A DNA stretch of 64,000 bases. It comes from Tamlana flava (GTDB taxonomy: Bacteria; Bacteroidota; Bacteroidia; Flavobacteriales; Flavobacteriaceae). The stretch covers positions 434,001 through 498,000 of the forward strand of contig NZ_JBGGTX010000003.1 of assembly GCF_041287255.1 (NCBI RefSeq). The letters run 5' to 3'. Made by a program: the position numbers and the translations under genes. The notes beneath the pieces were generated by a model that saw nothing but the letters and a program-made list of their open reading frames with translations, did no database searches and was not told the origin of the DNA. Shown here one piece after another: positions 10,501-17,447 of the stretch. Each line of letters begins with the position of its first letter. Positions within the stretch are counted from its first letter, which is position 1.

Positions 10501-10952
10501 CAGTTGATAGCAAAACTTACACAGGTAAAGGTTATTGGATAATACATCCTGAGAACAAAGAATTCCCTACTACCTTCACAGCAACAACGAATACATCAAC
10601 TACAACAAGTTCTTTCAATATTGCAAATTCTGCAGCTATTCAACGTTGGTTATTAATGGATTCTGAAGCAGTACAAACATTAAGCTCCTCATTAAGTGTT
10701 GAAGATGAATCATTATCAACATTAAAAGTTTACCCAAACCCAACCACAAGTCATGTTACCATAGAAAGTAATGATGATTTTTTAGTGGGTGCTAAATTAT
10801 ATATTTATGATATTACCGGTAGAATAATAACAAGCAAAAAACTTATCAGCAATACTGCCAAAGTAGATATTAACGCTTTCCCTTCCGCGATTTATGTCAT
10901 GAAAGTGACTAATAATAGGCAAACTTTAGTAAAGCGCATTTCTAAAAAATAA
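7551..10952 (+). CDS. Secreted multidomain zinc metalloprotease with LamG and FIVAR-like domains, T9SS-exported
   Basis: The 1133-residue protein has a signal peptide. A LamG/concanavalin-like domain follows (about 30-240), then a helical FIVAR-like segment (245-300), a beta-sandwich resembling a carbohydrate-binding module (about 319-450, starting NPSFESYFEGW), two more FIVAR-like helical repeats (453-592) and an Fn3-like domain (about 596-695). The protease domain has the metzincin-type zinc site HEMGHTIGVGTHS at 772-784. A beta-trefoil-like region (about 870-1050) and a type A T9SS sorting domain (1057-1133, starting LKVYPNPTTSHV) end the chain. The expected role is a cell-surface or secreted peptidase acting on glycoproteins or a polysaccharide matrix; the substrate is unknown. 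Domain names other than the zinc site and T9SS tail are by resemblance. Confidence 0.82.
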   Translation: MKTKTFPFKKFHLILISLFLTNCLFSQDITTGLVLQYTFGNATNNVIADESANNYSAILRGTASITSKDYKNTLSLDGGDSNYLEIQNTNNPGNLFGSLSEFTISAWVFINENSTWARIFDFGSSTDNYLFLAPQGGAGNVRCAIKYNGNELSIDGSSALAVGEWVHVAVSYSGSTARIYVNSVLASQGTIPYSPATLGTNNYTQNYLGKSQWPDPYFNGYIADFRIYNRALSPADINELILNQLRTNLQSVIDVAEAYQNPSSELTDGIANAQTILANSTSASELELAIENLDSIILQFEYDSASPSNPYDIAYKIVNPSFESYFEGWTNNGMASQTNTAFPIKDGNIYLEKWVNSGSQIPDVSVQQTITGLPNGFYSLTVATGLIQQSGAGGTPTGAYIFADDNATAVDTFGDRKVDFFLTNGTTTIGLKAENATGNWLSCDNYRLQYKGFDIADAKTYLQDLIDAANPLLLEKMNDTSRSELENAINSGEQTIANSSATQEEIASVIQLLIDKTKTAQASIDAYISLQNTIDTAVSIYGDGSGNEAAALQDAIDTATNVNNNLSVSTQVVNDAIDGLKSAIFSYQVANPTDTAPTVITNPNYARGSTMAFGRSTITGIALSSLKEYGFCWSTNENPQITTDERTTKYFVNNGNIYHIENLEPSTVYYMRAYALTNGNAVGYGEVIKFYTIPKGTVTYSLRTGGMPSDVLTRLNEAMSSAVGYFNNLTSIKGHHLNVGYSSGVRTAEASYGGYMTFGPDASYQRAGTALHEMGHTIGVGTHSIWYGPSSPLRETGSSGLWLGDRTDALIQFIENNNNSHLTGDSVHMWPYGINGAHEDNGSEFLYIANALVHQALGEDGLPPTYTYATPAFTFKLKNDTTKYYIKSEGISTGRNTAFIAVNDLGNLVNQVMSPDEALNDDKAAWYINFNPINSYYTIKNVASGNYFTYKSTGTNGFGTVTRTNPASNDYFQLMQARVETTVTVDSKTYTGKGYWIIHPENKEFPTTFTATTNTSTTTSSFNIANSAAIQRWLLMDSEAVQTLSSSLSVEDESLSTLKVYPNPTTSHVTIESNDDFLVGAKLYIYDITGRIITSKKLISNTAKVDINAFPSAIYVMKVTNNRQTLVKRISKK

Positions 10953-10977
10953 TAAGTTATAAAGTCATAAAATTTTT

Positions 10978-11014
10978 AACAAAGCCTCATCTCTTAGATG
11001 GGGCTTTGTTTTAA
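10978..11014 (+). terminator. Terminator after the metalloprotease gene
   Basis: A 14-bp imperfect stem (AACAAAGCCTCATC with GATGGGGCTTTGTT) and a 5-nt loop are followed by TTTT, about 25 nt after the stop codon at 10952. Confidence 0.8.
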
Positions 11015-11154
11015 AATCTAAAATCACATCTCAAATCTTAAGCGTTAATAACTTTTTAATATTTCAAGTTTAAATTCTATTAAAAATACTTGTCATTTTA
11101 TTTAAATTGCATGACGGATTCTTAAAATTTAATCCACATATAACCTTAAAAAAA

Positions 11155-11172
11155 TTCCCGCCCTCGCGGGAA
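11155..11172 (+). promoter_or_regulatory. Hairpin directly before the thyA start codon
   Basis: TTCCCGC-CCTC-GCGGGAA forms a perfect 7-bp GC-rich stem with a 4-nt loop and ends 5 nt before the thyA ATG. If transcribed it would occupy the ribosome-loading area. It may be a control element or a short mobile repeat that landed there; sequence alone does not decide. Confidence 0.5.
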
Positions 11173-11177
11173 ATATT

Positions 11178-12002
11178 ATGAAGCAATATCACGACTTAGT
11201 AAAACACGTTTTAGAAAACGGCAACGAAAAAGGAGATCGTACAGGAACTGGTACAAAAAGTGTTTTTGGCTACCAAATGCGATTTGATTTAAGCGAAGGG
11301 TTCCCTATGGTAACTACAAAAAAATTACACCTTAAATCTATTATTCATGAGTTACTTTGGTTTTTAAAAGGCGATACCAATATTAAGTACCTTACCGAAA
11401 ATGGCGTTAGAATTTGGAACGAGTGGGCAGATGAAAACGGCGATTTAGGCCCTGTCTATGGCCACCAATGGCGCAACTGGAACAGCGATGAAATAGACCA
11501 AATTAAAGAGGTTGTTGACACTTTAAAAAACAACCCAAATAGCCGTAGATTGTTGGTTTCTGCATGGAACCCTTCCGTGCTTCCAGACACCTCAAAATCC
11601 TTTAGTGAAAATGTTGCCAATGGCAAGGCTGCTTTGCCTCCGTGCCATGCATTTTTTCAGTTTTATGTAGCTAACGGAAAATTGTCTTGCCAACTATATC
11701 AGCGTAGCGCCGATATCTTTTTGGGCGTTCCGTTTAATATTGCATCGTATGCATTATTTACGCTGATGATGGCTCAAGTTTGTGGTTATGAGGCTGGAGA
11801 GTTCATTCATACTTTTGGTGATGCCCATATTTACAGCAACCACCACGATCAACTGGAACTACAACTATCTAGAGAACCAAGACCATTGCCAAAAATGGTT
11901 TTAAACCCTGAGGTAAAAGATATTTTCAGCTTTACCTTTGACGATTTTACATTGGTTGACTACAACCCATACCCACATATAAAAGGTGTTGTGGCTGTTT
12001 AA
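11178..12002 (+). CDS. thyA: Thymidylate synthase
   Basis: The 274-residue protein is a canonical ThyA, converting dUMP to dTMP with methylene-tetrahydrofolate. Visible motifs are the folate/dUMP N-terminal region (GDRTGTGTKSVFGYQMRFDL), the catalytic cysteine in PPCHAFFQFYV, the phosphate-binding RSADIFLGVPFNIASYA and the terminal FDDFTLVDYNPYPHIKG. The dihydrofolate that this reaction yields is recycled by DHFR, encoded 0.7 kb downstream at 12677. A small convergent gene and a terminator lie between, so the two are not a simple operon. A GC-rich hairpin abuts the start codon. Confidence 0.97.
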   Translation: MKQYHDLVKHVLENGNEKGDRTGTGTKSVFGYQMRFDLSEGFPMVTTKKLHLKSIIHELLWFLKGDTNIKYLTENGVRIWNEWADENGDLGPVYGHQWRNWNSDEIDQIKEVVDTLKNNPNSRRLLVSAWNPSVLPDTSKSFSENVANGKAALPPCHAFFQFYVANGKLSCQLYQRSADIFLGVPFNIASYALFTLMMAQVCGYEAGEFIHTFGDAHIYSNHHDQLELQLSREPRPLPKMVLNPEVKDIFSFTFDDFTLVDYNPYPHIKGVVAV

Positions 12003-12009
12003 AAGTAAT

Positions 12010-12047
12010 AAAAAAAGGCCTTCCAAATGGAAAGCCTTTTTTTATTT
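12010..12047. terminator. Bidirectional terminator between thyA and the CBM48 gene
   Basis: AAAAAAGGC-TTCC and GGAA-GCCTTTTTT arms, with one internal mismatch and an AAAT loop, have an A run on one side and a T run on the other. This suits the two convergent genes. Confidence 0.8.
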
Positions 12048-12060
12048 TTATCAGTTCTGC

Positions 12061-12357
12061 TTATAAGTTTATAACGCTGTTTTCAGCTCCGGCGAAATCG
12101 TTCCAAGCATAAGCATCTGCCTCTGCATCGTTAACGTAAACACCGTCAACAATATATTTAAACTCGTAAGAGCTTCCGGTTTCTAAATCAACAGTTCCTT
12201 TAAAAGTACCATTTTTTAGTTTTTTAAGTGCTGCTTTTTTAGCATTCCAGTCGTTAAAAGAACCAACAACCGAAACTTTTTTTGCATCTTCTGCCTCTAT
12301 AGAAAAAGTAACTTTACAAACCGGTTTGCTTTTTAAATATTGTTTTTTAATAGCCAT
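12061..12357 (-). CDS. Small isoamylase early-set (CBM48 / AMPK-beta-like) glycogen-binding-fold protein
   Basis: The 98-residue protein is almost entirely one carbohydrate-binding module 48 domain. It carries the hallmark VSVVGSFNDWN near residues 29-39, then GSSYEFKYIVDGVYVNDAEADAYAWNDFAGAENSVI. These domains normally sit on glycogen-acting enzymes or on AMPK beta subunits. A free-standing copy is common in this group and may act as a glycogen-associated adaptor, but its function is unknown. There is no signal peptide, so it should be cytoplasmic. It is transcribed towards thyA and shares the terminator at 12010-12047. Confidence 0.8.
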   Translation of the reverse strand: MAIKKQYLKSKPVCKVTFSIEAEDAKKVSVVGSFNDWNAKKAALKKLKNGTFKGTVDLETGSSYEFKYIVDGVYVNDAEADAYAWNDFAGAENSVINL

Positions 12358-12676
12358 AATTTTTAATTTTTAATTGTGTTGTTTAAGTGTTGTTTTGCGC
12401 CACAAATTTATGAAACAAATCTCTAGAGACCACGATTTATATGCCTTTACATTTAAGAATTATCAATTTGTTAAAATGTAATCGATTAAAATTAAAGTCC
12501 ATAAAAAAATAAGTGAAATATTTATTATTTCAACAATATAAAATGAAACGTTTCGCTCTGATTTTCAAGGGTTTTTGAAAAGAAAAATTTTTATTGTCAC
12601 TTTCCCGTCCTGTTATCGGTCAATCGCTATGATGTCAGCAAAAAAACTTTAACTTTACAGTCATTATTTTTAACAT
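12358..12676. other. Intergenic region between divergent CBM48 and DHFR genes
   Basis: These 319 bp are AT-rich and hold the promoters of both divergent genes. A TAACTTTA box at 12650-12657 resembles the Bacteroidota -7 element and would start DHFR transcription just before its ATG. I see no other ORF, repeat or stable hairpin. Confidence 0.5.
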
Positions 12677-13609
12677 ATGTTTGGAAAGAGAAAAGCCAAT
12701 CCACAAATAGATAAAGAGCAGTTAGAACTCATTGAAAATGCACAAAAGCGCATCAAGCAAAAAAAGCGTTTGTACGTTCATTTTGTTGTGTTCTTAATAG
12801 GTGGCCTGTTTTTAATTCTGGCCAATACGGTATTGGGCATTGGCAAGGATTTTACCATATTTGAAACCAATTGGTTTGTATATGCTATCTTAATTTGGCT
12901 GTTTTTCTTCTTATACCATGTATTCAATGTTTTTGTAACCCATAAATTTATGGGAAAAGACTGGGAAAAGGCGCAATTGGAAAAATTGGTGGCCAAACAA
13001 CAAAACCGAATTGAAAAACTAAAAGAAAGCTTTTTAAAAGAAGAAACTTTAATAGCCCAAAGCGAAGTTTATAATGAACAAAGCAAAAAAAGTGGAAAAG
13101 AAAATTCCAAAAAAACAAAATCAACACTGACCATTATTGCCGCTGCAGCCGAAAATGACGCCATTGGTAAAGCAAACCAACTTATTTGGCATTTAAGCGA
13201 TGATTTAAAGCGCTTTAAATCTTTAACCAACGGGCACCATATCATTATGGGGCGAAAAACTTTTGAAAGTTTCCCAAAGCCATTGCCAAACAGAACCCAT
13301 GTGGTGATTACCAGACAACCCAACTACAAAGTTCCGGCTGGTGTTATTGTTGTGAATAATTTGAAGGACGCTATTGACGCTTCAAAAAATGATTCGCAGC
13401 CATTTATTATCGGTGGTGGAGAGATTTATGAGCAAGCTATGGGCATAGCCGATAAAATTGAATTGACACGTGTACATTCAACTTTTGAGGCCGATACCTT
13501 CTTTCCAGAAATTGATGAAACTATCTGGAATGAAACCGCCAACATTTTTCATGAAAAAGACGAAAACGACGACCACGAATTTTCGTTTATCACTTACGAA
13601 AGAAGATAA
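12677..13609 (+). CDS. folA: Dihydrofolate reductase fused to an N-terminal 2TM membrane domain
   Basis: The 310-residue protein has two parts. Residues 1-150 form a 2TM domain: a basic N-terminus, membrane helices at about 32-54 and 66-88, and a charged, probably coiled-coil linker at 95-150. Residues 151-310 form a full-size DHFR with LIWHLSDDLKRFK (the catalytic acid should be Asp176), the NADPH-site MGRKTFESF and FIIGGGEIYEQA. DHFR reduces dihydrofolate to tetrahydrofolate, restoring the cofactor used by thyA. The fusion would tether the enzyme to the inner membrane, which is not typical. There is no stop or frameshift between the parts and the frame is continuous. Confidence 0.92.
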   Translation: MFGKRKANPQIDKEQLELIENAQKRIKQKKRLYVHFVVFLIGGLFLILANTVLGIGKDFTIFETNWFVYAILIWLFFFLYHVFNVFVTHKFMGKDWEKAQLEKLVAKQQNRIEKLKESFLKEETLIAQSEVYNEQSKKSGKENSKKTKSTLTIIAAAAENDAIGKANQLIWHLSDDLKRFKSLTNGHHIIMGRKTFESFPKPLPNRTHVVITRQPNYKVPAGVIVVNNLKDAIDASKNDSQPFIIGGGEIYEQAMGIADKIELTRVHSTFEADTFFPEIDETIWNETANIFHEKDENDDHEFSFITYERR

Positions 13610-13658
13610 GCTTTTATAAACACTTGTTATCCTTCCATATTAATTATGGAAATCATTG

Positions 13659-13688
13659 AAAAAAGTAGTCATCAAGCTGCTTTTTTTA
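13659..13688 (+). terminator. Terminator after folA
   Basis: AAAAAAGTAG and CTGCTTTTTT pair (one G-T pair) around an 8-nt loop and are followed by more T residues, about 50 nt after the folA stop codon. Confidence 0.7.
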
Positions 13689-13835
13689 TTGTATAAGTAA
13701 TTGAAATTTATTAATTTAGAAGTCTCTCGAATTGATTTTAGCACTTCCCACATCGTAAATTGTTTTTTAGAAAACTAACCATCTAACGTGTAAACCTGGT
13801 CATGTTATGTTATTAACCAACCAAAATAATATAAT

Positions 13836-15254
13836 ATGAAAGCAAAATTATTCACACTCATTTTAGGCCTTTTTTGTTTTATTGTCTATTCCCAGACATC
13901 TGTGCCAGACCTTAATTTTGAAAATTATTTAGAAACCCACGATGCAAGTGGTAACGTGGTTGATGTTGGAGATTCCTCCAGTATGGGGGATGGCACAAAT
14001 GGTAATGGCTTTGTTACAACCGCATCAATCGAAAATGTGACAATACTTAATGTTGCAAGCCAGGGAATTTCCTCATTAGAAGGTATTCAAGATTTTACGG
14101 CTTTAGAAAGATTAACTTGTAATCAAAACAGTTTAACGTCATTGAATCTTTCAAGCAACATGTTTCTTGAAAGATTATTTTGCTTTTTTAACCCAGGACT
14201 TACTGACTTAATGTTACCGAACACGCCCACATTGACGAATCTTGAATTTTATAATTGTAATGTAAGTGGATTGGATTTAACACCTTATATTAATTTGAAT
14301 TTCTTGAGGTCTTATAATAACCCTTCGCTTGGCAGCATAGATGTTACCAAAGCGTCTAATCTGGAATACTTATATTGTTATAACAATGGTTTAAATGCAT
14401 TGGATGTTACACAAAATCCAAATCTGCGTATTTTGGATTGCTATGACAATAATTTGACGGAGCTTAACGTAACTCAAAATCCTTCTTTGACTCGACTTTG
14501 GTGTCATCAGAATAACCTAACTGGTATAGATGTAACGCAAAATACACAATTAACTTCCTTTTATTGCCATTTAAATGATATCGAAAATTTAGATGTTAGT
14601 CAAAATAATCAACTGGATCGATTGTGGTGTTATTCCAATCAACTTAATTCCTTAACATTACCTACGACAAATACATTAAGAAATTTTAGGTGCTATACAA
14701 ATAATTTATCAACTTTAGATGTCAGTGGATTAACTGGATTAGAATATTTTGATTGCGGTATAAATGCAATCACCAGTCTTGATGTAAGCATGATTCCAAC
14801 ACTAACTGACTTATATTGCAACAGCAATCAATTGACCTATCTTAATTTAAATAATTTTGCCAATGGCATACTAAATTATATGTGGGCAAATGACAACACT
14901 AGTTTAACATGTATACAGGTAGATAATGTTGCATCAGCAGACAGCAAAACAAGTGTTGGTGATTGGAAAAAAGATTCTGAAGCAAGTTACAACACTTCAT
15001 GTACGTTAGACATCGAAGACTTCAATGAATTTAAAATGGCTTTATTCCCGAATCCATCAAATAATTTATTTAATGTGGTTATTGATTTGGATGCCAAGTT
15101 TGAACTATTCAATATAAAAGGTCAGGAAGTAGAAAATGGCGAGCTATTTTCAGGAACAAATCAATTGAATCTTGACGGTTTAAATAATGGTATATATTTC
15201 TTAAAAGTGATGACAACTGAAACCGTCCAAACTGAAAAGTTTATAAAAAGATAA
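13836..15254 (+). CDS. Secreted leucine-rich-repeat protein with T9SS C-terminal domain
   Basis: The 472-residue protein starts with a signal peptide (MKAKLFTLILGLFCFIVYSQ). About 14 leucine-rich repeats of roughly 21 residues follow (residues about 65-365), with a pattern like LRILDCYDNNLTELNVTQNP. Most repeats carry a cysteine before the asparagine ladder position. The C-terminus (about 400-472, starting FKMALFPNPSNNLF, ending IKR) is a type A T9SS sorting domain, so the protein should be exported and attached to, or released from, the surface. Such proteins are usually adhesive or bind other proteins; no catalytic motif is seen. It is flanked by terminators and looks monocistronic. Confidence 0.85.
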   Translation: MKAKLFTLILGLFCFIVYSQTSVPDLNFENYLETHDASGNVVDVGDSSSMGDGTNGNGFVTTASIENVTILNVASQGISSLEGIQDFTALERLTCNQNSLTSLNLSSNMFLERLFCFFNPGLTDLMLPNTPTLTNLEFYNCNVSGLDLTPYINLNFLRSYNNPSLGSIDVTKASNLEYLYCYNNGLNALDVTQNPNLRILDCYDNNLTELNVTQNPSLTRLWCHQNNLTGIDVTQNTQLTSFYCHLNDIENLDVSQNNQLDRLWCYSNQLNSLTLPTTNTLRNFRCYTNNLSTLDVSGLTGLEYFDCGINAITSLDVSMIPTLTDLYCNSNQLTYLNLNNFANGILNYMWANDNTSLTCIQVDNVASADSKTSVGDWKKDSEASYNTSCTLDIEDFNEFKMALFPNPSNNLFNVVIDLDAKFELFNIKGQEVENGELFSGTNQLNLDGLNNGIYFLKVMTTETVQTEKFIKR

Positions 15255-15278
15255 TTTCAAGCCATATATCTTTCAATT

Positions 15279-15309
15279 AAAAGCGAATCGATTAGATTCG
15301 CTTTTTTTT
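15279..15309 (+). terminator. Terminator after the LRR gene
   Basis: A perfect 11-bp stem (AAAAGCGAATC with GATTCGCTTTT) and a GATTA loop are followed by a T run, 25 nt past the stop codon. Confidence 0.88.
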
Positions 15310-15378
15310 ATAAATTACTTACTCGTTATACTTCCATCATAATTATGTAATTTGTAAACGCTTTTTAAGTATTTACAA

Positions 15379-17358
15379 ATGAAATCTTTACAAATCCTGA
15401 TATTTGTTGCTCTATTTATTTCCGCAGCAGATGCCCAAGTAAACTCCAACGCGCTGTCTTTTAGAATGAATATGGCCTATAACAACTATTTGCTGCGCGA
15501 TATCCATCAACAGTACAGCGACCGCCAACAAAACTTCACTGGAGCTCTTAAATCTGAAAAAGACTTCATTGAGTATCGAAACGATTGTATTGACCGCTAT
15601 AAAAAAATCATTGGCGATTTTCCTGAAAAAGGTGACCTCAACGCCAAAGTTTCAGGCGTAACCCAATTGGATGGGTTTAGGGTTGAAAACATCATTTTCG
15701 AAAGTAGTCCTAAACGCTATGTAACGGCCAATTTGTATATACCTGATGGAGAAGGCCCCTTTCCTGCAACCTTAAATTTATGCGGGCACGGATTGGGTGG
15801 CAAAGCCCCATTATCACGAGCAGCTACTTTAATGGCGTTATACAAAATTGCTGTTTTAGTCGTTGACCCCTTAGGTCAAGGTGAACGCATCCAATTTGTA
15901 GATGAAAACAGCCAATCGCTTACACGTGGTGCGACCACCGAGCATACCTTAGTTAATGCTGGCGCCAACCTTTTCGGTTCCAGTTTGGCCGCATATGAGT
16001 ATTGGGACAACCACCGTGCCATTGACTATCTGGAAACCCGAAACGATATTGATAAAAACAGAATTGGCATTTACGGAAGCTCGGGTGGCGGCACGCAAGC
16101 CTCCTATATGTTAGGCTTGGATGAACGCATAAAAGTAGCCACAGTTTGCAGCTACTTCACTAAACGTGAAAAGGTGTTAGATGTTTACGGCGCTTCAGAT
16201 GGTTGCCAACATATACCCTATGAAGGCAGAGAACAATTGGAAATTGCTGATTTTGTTTTGATGATGGCGCCAAAACCTGTATTGATTATGTCTGGAAAAT
16301 ATGATTTTGTGGACTTTTGGGGAGCTACGCAAGCATTTCAAGAATTAGAATCGGCTTATAACACTTTGAACAAACCTTCAAATGTAAAATTCTTTTCGGT
16401 TGAAGCCGGCCATGGCATGCCAAAACCCAAACGGGAAGCTATGGCTTCTTGGTTCAAAAAATGGTTTTATGGCGATAATACCCCCGTCATTGAAACCGAA
16501 AGCCGTTCAACAGATTTCCAGCAATTAAACTGCACAGCAACTGGGCAAGTCATTACATCCATTCCCGATAATATATCTATTCCAGAATACCACAAACAAC
16601 AATTTCTCGATTTTGAAAAAAGCAGGGAGGCTTTCTTAAAAAATGATGAGACCGCCATAAGAAAAACGGTTTTAGATTTACTAGGGATAGAAATACCCAA
16701 CGAACCCATTGGAATTGTTCCAACTGGCACTTCTTCAGCACGAAAATATGAGCTTTATAAATACCAAATTAACCGCAATGGGCAAATGCCCATACCTATT
16801 TTGGTAATCATGCCAGAAAATGTAAATGAGAAAAGCAATGTTGTTTTGTATTTAAATGAAAGCGGCAAAGGAGATATTCTGGCAAACGAAAGTATTATTG
16901 ACCATTACATTAACCAAGGAGATATTTTGGTTCTGCCAGATTTAAGGGGTTTTGGCGAAACTGCCGACCCCATAAACCTCAACGATTCCAAATACTGGAA
17001 TCGGGAATACCGAAACGCCATGGCCAGCATGCACATCGGCAAACCCATCATGGGGCAACGGGTTATTGATGTAATGACCATTCTCGATTTTATCGAACAA
17101 CAAAGCCAATTAAAAAATCATAATATAACATTTGTCGCCAACGGCCTTTATGGTCCAACGGCCATACATGCTACCTACTTGGATAACCGAATTAACAATA
17201 CTGAAATTTCAAGGTCGGTAAAGTCTTTTTATAATTTTTTGGAAAACCCCATACAAAAAGATGTTTACACCAATGTATTATATGGTGTTTTAAAATATTA
17301 CGATTTAAAGGATTTGATGGCCCTTTCTGGAAAAGGAAGAGCTAGGTTTGTGGACTGA
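15379..17358 (+). CDS. Secreted two-domain alpha/beta hydrolase (acetyl-xylan-esterase-like), second domain lacking a nucleophile
   Basis: The 659-residue protein has a signal peptide ending near ADAQ. The first hydrolase domain (about 90-365) shows an oxyanion region (LNLCGHGLGGKAP), a nucleophile elbow (IYGSSGGGTQAS), an acid candidate in SGKYDFVD and a histidine in EAGHGMPKPKRE. This is the arrangement of the acetyl xylan esterase/prolyl-oligopeptidase-like group. The second half (about 400-655) repeats the fold's landmarks (VVLYLNESGKG, ILVLPDLRGFGET), but the elbow position reads FVANGLYGPTA with no serine. It lies upstream of a sodium:solute symporter and a second hydrolase, suggesting de-esterification and uptake of a plant or algal compound. 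The substrate is not deducible. Confidence 0.75.
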   Translation: MKSLQILIFVALFISAADAQVNSNALSFRMNMAYNNYLLRDIHQQYSDRQQNFTGALKSEKDFIEYRNDCIDRYKKIIGDFPEKGDLNAKVSGVTQLDGFRVENIIFESSPKRYVTANLYIPDGEGPFPATLNLCGHGLGGKAPLSRAATLMALYKIAVLVVDPLGQGERIQFVDENSQSLTRGATTEHTLVNAGANLFGSSLAAYEYWDNHRAIDYLETRNDIDKNRIGIYGSSGGGTQASYMLGLDERIKVATVCSYFTKREKVLDVYGASDGCQHIPYEGREQLEIADFVLMMAPKPVLIMSGKYDFVDFWGATQAFQELESAYNTLNKPSNVKFFSVEAGHGMPKPKREAMASWFKKWFYGDNTPVIETESRSTDFQQLNCTATGQVITSIPDNISIPEYHKQQFLDFEKSREAFLKNDETAIRKTVLDLLGIEIPNEPIGIVPTGTSSARKYELYKYQINRNGQMPIPILVIMPENVNEKSNVVLYLNESGKGDILANESIIDHYINQGDILVLPDLRGFGETADPINLNDSKYWNREYRNAMASMHIGKPIMGQRVIDVMTILDFIEQQSQLKNHNITFVANGLYGPTAIHATYLDNRINNTEISRSVKSFYNFLENPIQKDVYTNVLYGVLKYYDLKDLMALSGKGRARFVD

Positions 17359-17363
17359 TTATT

Positions 17364-17393
17364 TTTTTCAACAAAGTACAATTTGTTGAAAAA
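17364..17393. terminator. Perfect inverted repeat after the esterase gene
   Basis: TTTTTCAACAAA and TTTGTTGAAAAA form a 12-bp perfect stem with a 6-nt loop, 5 nt past the stop codon. The downstream T run is weak, so it may be an mRNA-stabilising hairpin or an operator as easily as a terminator. Confidence 0.55.
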
Positions 17394-17447
17394 TTTGGAC
17401 TACCTTAGATTATCAACATCTGAAGTCCAATGAAATAGAACTTAAAT

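Noticed and set aside
14041..14940. Possible tandem DNA repeat or CRISPR in the LRR gene
   Set aside because: The periodicity is of protein repeats within one continuous coding frame; DNA units are diverged and there are no unique spacers.
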